Below are positions 52,977 through 62,576 of a stretch of 64,000 nt of DNA, one piece after another (position 1 is the first letter of the stretch; each line of letters opens with the position of its first letter). Source of the DNA: Odontocerum albicorne (lineage: Eukaryota > Arthropoda > Insecta > Trichoptera > Odontoceridae); the NCBI GenBank assembly GCA_949825065.1, contig OX463865.1:16569763-16633762 (forward strand), in the 5' to 3' direction. The notes below the pieces were generated by a model. That model did not search any database. It saw nothing but the letters and a program-made list of their open reading frames with translations, and had not been told where the DNA came from. Both the position numbers and the translations under genes were made by a program.

Positions 52977-53521
52977 CGAGGGTGGTCCAATAAGTACTTA
53001 GCCTTACCACCCGATGGCACCACTATCACAAGAGCAATTTTTTATCGCGTAGTTCATTTTTATTGACAGCTACTGTCGAAATTTCAGCCGAATCGGACGC
53101 GTAGTTTGGTTTTGACCGCGTGTGGAAGCGAGAGTGTCCGCGGATTTGAGAAAAATGGAAAAAGAGCAATATCGGTCGGTGATTCGATTCTTGTTTTTCA
53201 AATTGGTAGAATTAGGCTACGAACTGCTGCCCCATCCACCGTATTCTCCGGATTTGGCCCCGTGCGATTTCTTTTTGTTTCCAAATTTGAAAAAATCACT
53301 CGCCGGGCAGAAATTTGAGTCGAATGAGGAGCTTATCGCCACCACGGAGGCCTACTTTGCAGACCTCCAGAAAACGTATTTTTCAGACGGGTTAAAGAAG
53401 TTGGAGCATCGCTGGGTCAAGTGTATCGAACTCAAAGGAGATTATGTTGAGAAATAAATCGCCACTTTTCCAAAAATTTTGTTATCCTTTTGTAGGCTAA
53501 GTACTTGTCGGACCACCCTCG
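52977..53521 (+). mobile_element. Internally deleted mariner, 545 bp
   Basis: TA flanks (52975-52976, 53522-53523). Inverted termini read CGAGGGTGGTCCAATAAGTA on the left and CGAGGGTGGTCCGACAAGTA on the right. The element lies inside another transposase gene, whose reading resumes across the TA. About 0.75 kb of a normal mariner is missing from the middle. Confidence 0.92.
53155..53457 (+). pseudogene. In-frame deleted mariner transposase
   Basis: Open for 100 codons: MEKEQYRSVIRFLF (start of the first helix-turn-helix) is joined directly to LGYELLPHPPYSPDLAPCDF, FLFPNLKKSLAGQKFESNEE and the normal end KKLEHRWVKCIELKGDYVEK. The third catalytic Asp in SPDLAPCD is kept and the first two are deleted. 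An upstream in-frame ATG exists at 53122, but the family's usual start is MEKEQ. Catalysis is impossible. Confidence 0.88.
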
Positions 53522-54029
53522 TATACAGGGCCCCGTTGATTCTTCCTGGCTGACCTTCCTCATTTTCAACGAAATAGGGGCCGATAACTTTTTCAGCCAT
53601 AACACCGCACCAAACAGTGTATTTTTGGGGATGCAATTGATTCTGATGTAATTTTCTAAGATTTTCAGTATCCCAAAATCTGCAGTTTGGTTTGTTGATG
53701 TACCCGTTTAAATGAAAATAGACCTCATCCCTTTGTTGTTCAAAAAGTTGTTGTTTTATCTGGCTAGATGTTGAAATCGAATGGCGTACTGCAGGCGCTG
53801 CTGAGTATTTTGGGGTATTAAAGCTCTATAGCCTGTAAAAAATAAAACCTTTTCCAAACCTTTGATTATTTCAGTGGCCAACTTGTATAATCGAAGTGCA
53901 TCAAAAATCATCGTCCATAACATGATTTTAGTTCCACTTTTCATGTATAGGAGTAAAACGTGGACGTAGAACAAGACATAAATAGTCATATAAATAAATG
54001 TTTTAAAAATGCATGGAATTACAAGAATA

Positions 54030-54245
54030 CATGAGATGACAATAAATGATAGAATAAGTGATAAGGCATGAATGCTTATTTATGGTTGTTGTGCTAAATG
54101 ATAAGAAGAAGGGAATTCTGAAATGGTTTCGGCATGTGGTACGAGTGAGGAACAAAATACTAAAGCTCTTCAATGGAACACTCAAACATATACCATATAC
54201 TCGAATTGGACAATATGAAAATGTATTAAGATGATAGACCAAACC
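54030..54245 (+). mobile_element. LINE C-terminal fragment
   Basis: Plus strand: NDKKKGILKWFRHVVRVRNK, then ILKLFNGTLKH. KWFxHVxRxxN is the C-terminal LINE motif also seen at 41700. Short and broken. Confidence 0.6.
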
Positions 54246-54349
54246 AATATTTTACTGCCAACTTTTGACGCATAGAAGTGAAATGAAGACTTGAAAAAAG
54301 GTTGAAAATAAATGATCAACAATAAATTAATTTCTTATTACATTAAATA

Positions 54350-54943
54350 TTAGATGTTAACATAAGTTGTGGCAATTTTTTTTTCTTTTTAAAAATGAGC
54401 ACCAAAAGTAAAATTAAATGGTAAATGTTATACGTCATTCGAATGAAAATTTTCCGTTCTACAATAAATTGTGTTTGCTTTTACGTTACATATATTATTT
54501 TATTTAATTACAAGCCTTCGAAATGGAATGTCAAGTAGACGAAAGTGAGCATTTTCGACACGTCCTTCTGTTCGCGTTCAATCGAGGGAATAAAGCTGCT
54601 CGCGATATTTGCGAAGTGTACAGTGAAGATGCTATGAATGAAAGGACAGCTCATCGATGGCTTTTGCGTTTCAAAGACGGTAATTTCAACCTGAAAGACA
54701 TAGAGCGTTCCGGACGACCTGTGGATTTCGATGAAAACCGCTTAAACCATAGTATTCACGAAGATGCCATTTTGAAGGCTTGTAATCAAATAAAATAATA
54801 TATGTAATGTAAAAGCAAACACAATATCTTGTAGATCTAGATAATTTTCTTTCGAATGACGTATAACATTTACCATTATATTTTACGTTTGGTGCTCATT
54901 TCTAAATTGGAAAAAAACGGACACAACTTATGTTAACTCCCAA
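54350..54943. mobile_element. Palindromic mariner element, copy 3 (short)
   Basis: TA flanks (54348-54349, 54944-54945). The left terminus is TTAGATGTTAACATAAG and the inverted right terminus TTGGGAGTTAACATAAG. The left arm holds 5'UTR and transposase start. The right arm is only the inverted 5'UTR (GCCATTTTGAAGGCTTGTAA onward). 594 bp. Confidence 0.9.
54523..54798 (+). pseudogene. mariner transposase N-terminal fragment in copy 3
   Basis: MECQVDESEHFRHVLLFAFN, then RDICEVYSEDAMNERTAHRW, GNFNLKDIERSGRPVDFDEN and HEDAILKACNQIK. The last residues come from the inverted 5'UTR after the junction. The KAA pair present in copies 1 and 4 is missing, as in copy 5. Confidence 0.85.
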
Positions 54944-54945
54944 TA

Positions 54946-55580
54946 AATGAAGGCCCGCTTTACGTATTTCGACGCTATTCTGAAGCTATCTACAGGTGGA
55001 ATGATCCTGGTATATTACGGGAGCTTTACTTAGATCAGATTGGTATAATGTTCCGTCGAAAGTGTACGTGGTCTGGTATATTGTCCCAAAGCTTTTTTTT
55101 TAAATAGGGTGAAAGTTTGTGTATTGTTTGGCAATACATTATTTTTGTTTATGACTTTCTGCATCTCTAACGTTTTAAATTAATTGTTTTGTATAATTTT
55201 TGTGACGTGTGTAAAACCTTATCGTTATTATCTATGGTATTTTGATTTGTCTATTATATGGCAAGCAAATTCTGAAAAATAGTTATTATATAGAAGTTTT
55301 AAGTACGTCACAAAAATATACAATATATAAAACAATTAAAAATAGAAAATAAGAGACACGAAAAGTCATAAACAAAAAATCAATAAATTGTCGAAGAACG
55401 TAAAAGGTTTAACTTTTTTAGACATTTATTCCTTTTAATCAATAAACCGCACACACTTCCAAAGTACGAGTAACATGTAACCAGCCTGACCTCAGCATTG
55501 ATCTCGTAATAAGTTAGAATCAATACGCCTAAGAGAGCCCAGCGATAGGAGGTCGAAACACGTGAAGTGAGAATTTATGT
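54946..55580. other. Unassigned interval
   Basis: AT-rich. Nothing recognised apart from short GC-richer sequence at 54950-55100. Confidence 0.3.
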
Positions 55581-55581
55581 A

Positions 55582-55877
55582 CAATACCCAGCGGTAAGTT
55601 ATACACATCGTTTGTAGAGCGTCGTCTCTGTCGCACGATAAGCTAACCGCATCGTGACTACGATACCGGACTGTTAGTGCATCGTGCGACAGAGAGGACG
55701 CTATACAAACAATGTGTATTACGTACCCAGCGGCTAGTAATACACATAGTTTTTAGAGTGTCGTCTCTGTCGCACGATGCGCTAGCCACATTGTGACTAC
55801 GATACCAGACTGCAAGCGCATCGTGTGACAGAGATGACGCTCTACAAACGATGTGTATTGCTTTCCGCCGGGTACTG
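55582..55877. mobile_element. MITE family A, dimeric variant
   Basis: TA flanks (55580-55581, 55878-55879). Starts CAATACCCAGCGGTAAG and ends GCCGGGTACTG. It is made of two hairpin units in tandem (about 55582-55725 and 55722-55877). Each has GTAGAGCGTCGTCTCTGTCG-type left arms and inverted right arms, with CGTGACTACGATACC at each loop. The interior differs from the 2188 copy. Confidence 0.85.
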
Positions 55878-55879
55878 TA

Positions 55880-56344
55880 ATAAGTATAATAAAAAACTAA
55901 TTTACTGTATGGAGTTCCGCAAAGTTGAGGCCAAAACTTTTAATGAATTATAATATAACGTTAAAAACACAGACATATATTTTTTAGACTATCAACGTTT
56001 TAAAAACAGGCCCCCTAGGGGATAATGAAATTAGATATGTACAACATTAAAAAAAATATCCAGTTTCTCTTATTACAGCGATCTTCTATACATCATTAAT
56101 GTAGTCGAGTTGCGACAGATAACTGTCTCTCAGGAGCATAATACAAATTCAAAAGAGTATTTGAGCGAGAGGTATTTGCTAACGAGACTGAAACAGGTTT
56201 ACTTGCCTCGCTTGTCAATTTCTCAGAACTTGAACCAAATAAATAATTCCCAACGTTTGTACACCCCACTTGACAGTTCTCTTATTGTAATTAATATCTA
56301 GAGTGACAATGATTTCAAGAATAAAAGTGGAATGTTTTTTTTAT
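55880..56344. other. Unassigned interval
   Basis: AT-rich. The frame at 56110-56301 (63 codons) has no recognisable motif. Confidence 0.3.
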
Positions 56345-56535
56345 TAATTAAAATTAACTACGCGTGGTATAAATATATTGGGCCAACTTAAGGACACTGT
56401 GGTGATATTATCGGCTCCGCCTAGCAGTGTGAGAAGAATCTTGTCTGATATGCTTCATTACGATTAAGCTAACGCTAGAAGCAGACCTTTATATATTTTT
56501 GTAACAGGAGAAATCCGTGCAAAGTAGATAAAAAA
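56345..56535 (+). pseudogene. LINE C-terminal end, family L5, fragment
   Basis: ACGCGTGGTATAAATATATT, CCTAGCAGTGTGAGAAGAAT, TTAAGCTAACGCTAGAAGC and AGGAGAAATCCGTGCAAAG match the last 40 codons and 3'UTR of 41395-41560. Frame broken. Confidence 0.75.
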
Positions 56536-56770
56536 ATGTAAACAGGACATGCCTATCACTAATTGACTACCATGGTAATCTTCTGTGGTAACGTCAAATA
56601 CCCCGATCCGCCACTTTGTGTTGTGCTTTATATTGTAGTTGTCGCGGGGGATGGGAATTCACAAGAAAATTAACGAACAAATACATAAGTAAAACACAAA
56701 TGATACAAAATAAGAAAGAATTAATATTGAGATATTAGAACCTTGCAAAATGTATTAATTAAGTTTATTA

Positions 56771-57360
56771 TTGGGTGTAAACATAAGTTGTGTCCGTTTT
56801 TTTTTTCAATTTAAAAATGAGCACCAAAAGTAAAATTAAATGGTAAATATTATACGCCATTCGAAAGAAAATTTTGTGCTCTATAAGATTGTGTGTTTGC
56901 TTTTACGTTACATATATTATTTGATTTGATTACAAGCCTTCAAAATGGCTAATGTGTAAATCATAGATTACTTTATTATATATTAGATGTTAACATCAGT
57001 TTTGTCTGTTTTTTTCCAAATTAAAAATGAGCACCAAAAGTAAAACAAAATGGTAAAGGTTATACGTCATTTGAAAGAAACTTTTGTGCTCTATAAGATA
57101 TTGTATTTGTTTTTACGTTACATATATTATTTGATTTGATTACAAGCCTTCAAAATGGAATGTCAAGGAGACGAAAGTGAGCATTTTCGACACCTTCTGT
57201 TCGCGTTCAATCGAGGGAATAAAGCTGCCAAAGCTGCTCGCGATATGTGCGAAGTGTACGGTGAAGATGCTATGAATGAAAGGACAGCTTGTCGATGGTT
57301 TTTGCGTTTCAAATACGGTAATTTCGACCTGAAAGACATGGAGCGTTCCGGACGACCGAC
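56771..57360 (+). mobile_element. Mariner 5' halves in tandem (palindromic family, no right arm)
   Basis: Two left ends in the same direction: TTGGGTGTAAACATAAGTTG at 56771 (running to AAAATGG at 56948) and TTAGATGTTAACATCAG at 56993 (running to about 57357). Both follow a TA. The linker 56949-56992 is the inverse of the right flank of copy 2 (48395-48426). The second unit breaks off after GGACGACCGAC at 57357. Confidence 0.85.
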
Positions 57361-57373
57361 GTTTAGATATTAA
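57155..57373 (+). pseudogene. mariner transposase N-terminal fragment
   Basis: MECQGDESEHFRHLLFAFNR, then AAKAARDMCEVYGEDAMNER, TACRWFLRFKYGNF and DLKDMERSGRP, then unrelated residues and stop. Only the first helix-turn-helix and linker remain. Confidence 0.85.
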
Positions 57374-57589
57374 ACGACGTTTTGATATTGTATATGGAGA
57401 ACCTACTTCATTATTTTTGACAGTGAAATATAAAACTGATATTCTTAAATTTATCTCAGATTTTTCCCTTGTTTTGCAAAAAAAACTTGATAACCACGTG
57501 ATATTCAATTATTAAAATTTCAGAATAAAACGAAACAACACGTCTTCTACTAGATTTAAGTTGATATGTCACTGAAAATACATGTATTA

Positions 57590-57800
57590 AACTTTTACTG
57601 TCACATTTTCTAACTAAACAAGTTAATGATATTTTGAAAGAAAGAAACGCATAAAGTAAGAATAAAACTTAGGAATCGTATGAAAAGGTGTGTGGATGCG
57701 GAAAAGGCAAAGAATATATGTCGAAAAACGAAAAATTGAAGTTGTTTTTCTCTATTTATCTCGGCAGGGAAATTGCATGATATATATGTATATTTATATC
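57590..57800 (+). mobile_element. LINE 3' fragment (sense), family L3
   Basis: AATGATATTTTGAAAGAAAG, AACGCATAAAGTAAGAATAA, AAAAGGTGTGTGGATGCGGA and AGGCAAAGAATATATG. This is the sense form of the antisense blocks at 39570-39660 and reads RMKRCVDAEKAKNICR in one frame. Confidence 0.65.
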
Positions 57801-58784
57801 ATATATATAAAATCAAAAAACAATTATGAATTCCAACATATAAAATAGTCGTCACCCTACCATCAGGTTTGCTCAACCATTATTCATATTTCCCAAGGCA
57901 CTTCTGACATATTAGCAATGAGCATCGCTCGGCTAATTACAAAAATGTTTAAGATTCAACCCCAAGGGGACTCTCCGAGGGGGCTTTACACCCCTGGATA
58001 AAGACGGGGTGGGAGTTAGCTCTAACGGAGGAGATACACGATCCTATATAATAAGTGAAAAGTGAATTGTATTATGAAGATCTACTTATGTGGTCACGCT
58101 ATGTGATAGTTTAGTGGGTTGGATAATATACGATAAATGGAGCAAATATACATGTATGAGAAAAGGTCTTAACTCACATTTTACCTATTTTGAGATTTAT
58201 TTACATATTTTATAAAAAAAATTCAAAGATTTATTCACGAAAAAAGTGTTGTTAGCAATATTCACGAAAAAAGTGTTGTTAATAATTTGTTTATGTCATT
58301 CCCTTTTTGGTGTAATAATTGTTCAACCGAAACTACTAACTTCCATTACTGAGAAAACTCGTATTAAAAAACATTATCTGAAATATTTAAAATATCAATA
58401 TTTGACGTTCTATTCAAAAGTAAAAGCCTTCATAACAAAGAAGACTTGGCAAGTTAGTTCTGCGTATTGCCAGTCTGAATAGATCAATATATTTGTATTT
58501 ACCTCAAATAGTTGGCAGGAACATTAAACCATGTATTTTACAACTAAATTGATTTAGATATTGTTTTCTTCAGCAACTTAAAGATGTAAGAAGAGAACTT
58601 CACATTCCTCCTCACGCTTAGAAGGTAGTATCCCAACAAGCCTAGAAAAACCTTATAACATAGAACCTCGGGTAGAAACCGCACTCATGTAAGTCAAAAT
58701 ATCACAAAAAAAAATTACTTTCACCACCATTTGAGAGTAACTTAAAATTATCTCCCCTATAAATGACTAAGAGACTGTATTGAT
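57801..58784. other. Unassigned interval
   Basis: A GC-richer patch at 57955-58035 (ACTCTCCGAGGGGGCTTTAC) and a small tandem pair of TTCACGAAAAAAGTGTTGTT (about 58236-58280). The frame at 58246-58482 has a hydrophobic start but no recognised domain. Confidence 0.35.
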
Positions 58785-58862
58785 CTACATGGCCTAGTTG
58801 GTGAAACGTTTGACTTCTAAACGGAGTGGCTGGTTCAATTCCCGGTGTTGCACAAATAAAAA
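58785..58862 (+). repeat. tRNA-like sequence / SINE head
   Basis: TACATGGCCTAGTTGGTGAA (A box) and TGGCTGGTTCAATTCCCGGT (B box) are spaced as in a tRNA gene and separated by GACTTCTAAACGG. The acceptor and anticodon stems pair poorly, so it is not called as a tRNA. Confidence 0.55.
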
Positions 58863-59129
58863 TATTAAAAAACACAATCTTGTAAAAGCATTCGTCTGGT
58901 TACACTACTCAAACGCGCTAGTTTTTATATAAGGAGCAGAATTATCAACATGTGTTCCGTGTCTGCTCAAGTGGTTCTAAAGCTCGACTAATGAGGTAGA
59001 AGACAGTGTAGTCTCCCGGACACGATCCGAATTCGGTGTCACACGAAAAAAAAATTGATTTTTTTTCTCATATGTAAATATACCACGCATTCGTGGTAGT
59101 GCACACATTTTTTTTGTACATAACACTTT
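58863..59129. other. Unassigned interval
   Basis: No feature recognised. A short inverted ACCACGCATTCGTGGTAGT palindrome lies at about 59080. Confidence 0.35.
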
Positions 59130-59795
59130 ATTCCACAGAGGTACATTTATTGTCCTACGATAATTTCCATATAACTTCATACCAGAAGGCATTGAACGGG
59201 TTGAATGTTAGAAATAGACGCCAAATTCACATACTGTCTCTTTTGTATAACATCCTTAACTGTCCCGCCACACTCTCTTATCTCACCGAAAATTTTCAGC
59301 TTTTTTCCAATCATGGATTAGCGCTACGCTCAAACAGATATTATTTATTGGCCTTTCCAGTTCACCGCTCCTCTTTCTTTACGTCGTTCTTTACTGTCCA
59401 TGCAGTAAGACTCTGGAATCAGTTACAAACCAATATAAGACTCACTCCGTCCTTGGCATGCTTTAAGAAGTGACTGAAAAAACTCTTAATTTCTAGTCAG
59501 TAAAATAACGTGTTTCATTCCTGATTTTTCTTTTCCTTTCCTTTTGATTGATGATATCTCACTTTATATGAAAAATAATGTTCGGGGTGATTGTCCGTCT
59601 TTGTGGGGTTCGTGGGCATGTGCGCACGTATGTGTTAATGGATTTCGTGGGGATGGATAGTCGTTTGAATGATTCATGCGACCATGTAACTTGCTTCATT
59701 TACTTTTGTCTGGTTGGTTGGAAGAGATTGCCGCCTGGTAATAAACCCGCCAGATTGTATTGCAATAAAAGTGTTAAATAAATAAAGAAATAATT
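59130..59795 (+). mobile_element. LINE C-terminus and complete 3' tail (best copy)
   Basis: An open frame to 59473 reads ALNGLNVRNRRQIHILSLLY, LTENFQLFSNHGLALRSNRY, FPVHRSSFF, HAVRLWNQLQTNIRLTPSLA and CFKK, the canonical end of a Jockey/CR1-like LINE. The 3'UTR ends TTACTTTTGTCTGGTTGGTT, GGAAGAGATTGCCGCCTGG, AATAAACCCGCCAG and AAATAAATAAAG. It is the reference for the tails at 2730, 9700, 26330, 26930, 36520 and the S1 SINE tail. Confidence 0.88.
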
Positions 59796-59869
59796 TCTAC
59801 CAACTTCATAAAATCAATCTCGCGGAAGCATTAGTTTCATAAGGATAACGTCTGATTGAATTGATTCAG

Positions 59870-59930
59870 GGTTAAACCGTTATATTAAGTGAAATAAAGA
59901 ATATTTTATAAAACAAATTACAAATAATAA
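59870..59930 (+). repeat. PLE terminal-repeat remnant
   Basis: GGTTAAACCGTTATATTAAG, GAAATAAAGAATATTTTATA, AAACAAATTACAAAT. About 60 bp of the sense PLE repeat, diverged. Confidence 0.55.
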
Positions 59931-59998
59931 ATTCATAAATCAAAACAGTGGGAAAACGTTTGACTTGTCAGAAACTGGATAACTCTTGAGTCATTTTT

Positions 59999-60254
59999 CT
60001 GTGGCGTTATGGCAGAAGTTGATATGTCCGTTTTACCTTAGTTTACAGGGGAAGCAATATTAACATCGATAAGCTGTTAAAATAAGTACAAATAAGCATT
60101 TTTAAATTTTTTCCAAACAATATATCTTTTGTTTGGATAATGACTGACACACTAAGTTTTGCCACAACATGCTGAAAAATGTTTTCTCTAAATTGGGAGA
60201 ATAAACATAAAATGACAAAAAACGGACCTGTCAACTTCTGCCATAACGCCACAG
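59999..60254. mobile_element. MITE family C, 256 bp
   Basis: CTGTGGCGTTATGGCAGAAG at the left is inverted at the right end (CTTCTGCCATAACGCCACAG). The arms extend about 35 bp to a GTCCGTTTT block on both sides. The interior is AT-rich and non-coding. No clear target duplication was identified, so the superfamily is open. Confidence 0.85.
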
Positions 60255-60889
60255 ATTTATTTCATAGACCAAAACCTCTATAAATTTAACTCACATACAG
60301 ATTTTAGCGTGAAATTGTCTTTAGATACTTAACAAAACATATCAAAATCACTTGTCTACCCATGACTTAGGTCCTTGACGCATTGTCTACGTTACACGTC
60401 CCTAATCCTTCTCATCACTAATCCCAACATCCATATTCATGCGTTAGGGTAAGACTTAACATGGACCCGAACCCAAGATGATCAAGTTGACCTCCAAATC
60501 TGACTATGTTATCCCACTATCCATAATACTTAGACTCTAGAGGAGTCTAGAGGGCTAATACTAGGTGATCATAATTATTTTATAAGCCCCTAGGCTTGTT
60601 ACTTAAATTTCAGTAACTTAGCAAGTTAGTTTTATTATTTATTGAAGAGTGTGTTGTGAAAGTTGAAATAATATATTGTCAGGAAAGTAGTTAAGTGTTT
60701 CACGGATACATATCGTTAAAACACAGTTTTATTGCTCACTTTATTTCAAATGTGATGAATTTATGTTTTTATGAAAGGTAATAATTTAACACATTTTTTT
60801 CGCAACACTGTTTAACCAAATTGCTAGAGCGGTTTTTAAAGCATAATTTTAAAGATTATAATAAAAATGCGGGATTCGAACTTACAAAA
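60255..60889. other. Unassigned interval
   Basis: No feature recognised. A small TCTAGAGGAGTCTAGAGG duplication lies near 60536. Confidence 0.3.
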
Positions 60890-61838
60890 TTATTTCCTCT
60901 AAGTCGGTCAATATAATAAAACCTTCCAAATTGGTAAGGGAGTTCGCCAAGGATATACTATTTCCCCAAAACTATTCACAGCTACACTTGAATACGTCTT
61001 TAATAAACTAGATAATAAAGACCTGGTGATTGATGAAAAGCACCTGAGCCATTTGACATTTGCAGACGATATCATTATATTCTCACAAAACCCGAATGAT
61101 CTTCAGCACCAACTGCAAGAATTGGCTGAGGTCAGTAAAGAAGTTGGTTTAAAAATCAACATATCAAATACAAAATACGTGATGAACAGCTTTGCTACCC
61201 CAAAACCAATAAACGTAGATGGAAAGCCGCTTGAACTTGTCTAGGAATATGTGTATTTGGGCTAACTTATTTCCTTTGTAAGTGGCATATTGGAAGAAAT
61301 ATCACGTAGGAAAAAACTAGCATGGAGCTCATTTGGACGATTGAACAACATCTTCAAAAGTAATTTCCCAATATCCTTGAAGTAAAGGGTCTACAACCAA
61401 TGTATTCTCCCAGTACTTACGTATGGCTGCGAGATATGGACGCTCACAGTAAAGAACACACAAAAGCTCCAGACCGCACAAATGGGCATGGACAGATGCA
61501 CGTTGGGATATACTAAAAGAGACCGTAAACGAAACACCTGGATTCGTAATATATCAAAGGTAGAAGATGTTATAAGGGTGTGCAAAAGAATGAAATGGCT
61601 AATGGCAGGACACGTAGTCAGACTCCCGATGGACATCCGAAATAATCCAATTGTACCCAAGAGGCATAAAGAGGTCCAAAAGAAGACCGAAGGTACGCTG
61701 GATAGATTAAATCAGGAAGCATGGCAGCATCACATGGCATCAACGAGCAAAAAACCGAAATATTTGGAGTCAAATTGAGGAGACCTTCATCCAGCAGTGG
61801 ATTGACCCTGGTTGAAAATGATGATGATATAATAAGAA
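60890..61838 (+). pseudogene. RTE-type LINE, RT palm to 3' end
   Basis: Plus strand, several frames: LVREFAKDI-type remnant of the GxRQG region at 60930, then DEKHLSHLTFADDIIIFSQN with the YADD motif changed to FADD (about 61050-61105). LAEVSKEVGLKINISNTKY, SSFGRLNNIFKSNFPISLK, LTYGCEIWTLTVKNTQKLQT, GYTKRDRKRNTWIRNISKVE and AGHVVRLPMDIRNN follow. The end is CTTCATCCAGCAGTGGATTG and an ATGATGATG run. Stops and frameshifts throughout; the endonuclease is absent. Confidence 0.88.
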
Positions 61839-61845
61839 AAATAAA

Positions 61846-62262
61846 TTGATAATTTATATAGTGCAACGCCTTGATTCGATGCATGAAGACCTCGATCCAG
61901 AAACCGAAGTCAAGTGCAGAATTGAATCATCTCGAGTAACTTTTAATAAAATGAGAAGCGTATTTTGCGATGATAATCTAAACTTGAAATTCCGACAACG
62001 GTTATTCAAATGCTACGTTTGGTCAGTGTTATTGCATGGAGTGGAATCATGGACCCTCAGAGTAAGTAGTATGAACCGACTGGAAGCATTCGAAATGTGG
62101 ATGCACCGGAGAATGCTACGGATACCCTGGACGGATATGGTCAGCAATACAAAGGTTCTTCAAAGAGCCAAAGTTGATAGAGTTGCTGACTTATATTAAA
62201 ATCTGAAAGGTCTCTTACTTGGGTCATGTACTTAGAGGAGCAAAGTACAAATTACTTTGTAC
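61846..62262 (+). pseudogene. LINE C-terminal fragment, family L2
   Basis: An open frame to 62199: LDSMHEDLDPETEVKCRIES, SRVTFNKMRSVFCDDNLNLK, CYVWSVLLHGVESWTLRVSS, EAFEMWMHRRMLRIPWTDMV. This is the same family as the minus-strand fragment at 30160-30560. It starts immediately after the preceding RTE end, suggesting one LINE inserted next to another. Confidence 0.85.
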
Positions 62263-62454
62263 ATTACAGGTTTTCCTAATTCGTACAAGGACCAAACATA
62301 ACAAGTACAAAAAAAACATGAATAAACAAATAAAAATTTAAGACTTATTTGATAAAAAAAATAGTAAAAATATGTATGTTACACTTAAATATAATGACAA
62401 AATGTAGCATATTAAATAATGTAAAAAATTTTTTTTTAGTATTACGCTTAATTT
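62263..62454. other. AT-rich linker
   Basis: No feature seen apart from a duplicated CAAAGTACAAATTACTTTGT block at the left edge. Confidence 0.3.
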
Positions 62455-62570
62455 CAGATATTTTTCCTGAAAAAGCTGAGCGATACATGAAATACGTCTA
62501 TATGAGGACACACACGATTAAAATCGTATATGTGTTCCATACATCGTACGTGGCATTAATGCATGCATTG
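62455..62570 (+). repeat. PLE-like terminal repeat, family II
   Basis: CCTGAAAAAGCTGAGCGATA, CATGAAATACGTCTATATGA, GGACACACACG and GTGTTCCAT. The sense counterpart of 24576-24690. The palindromic mariner copy 5 is inserted a few bases downstream. Confidence 0.5.
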
Positions 62571-62576
62571 ATTGTA

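Larger units (their letters stand above)
52741..53989 (-). pseudogene. Tc1/mariner-like DDE transposase, split by a mariner insertion
   Basis: Minus strand, upstream part (53989-53524): RALIPQNTQQRLQYAIRF, then FEQQRDEVYFHLNGYINKPN, HPQKYTVWCGVMAEKVIGPY and GQPGRINGALY. After the inserted element (52977-53521) the frame resumes with VVKDNQEVWFQQDEATAHTA, RAMMDLLRETFREWF. The FQQD-ATAHTA block carries the second catalytic Asp of the DDE fold. The sequence ends before the third acidic residue. A frameshift lies near the insertion. Family not assigned beyond IS630/Tc1-mariner type. Confidence 0.82.

Noticed and set aside
58785..58862. tRNA gene
   Set aside because: A and B boxes are present, but the acceptor and anticodon stems do not pair. 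Treated as a SINE head or pseudogene. The candidates at 28808, 44930, 49865 and 51110 were rejected for the same reason.
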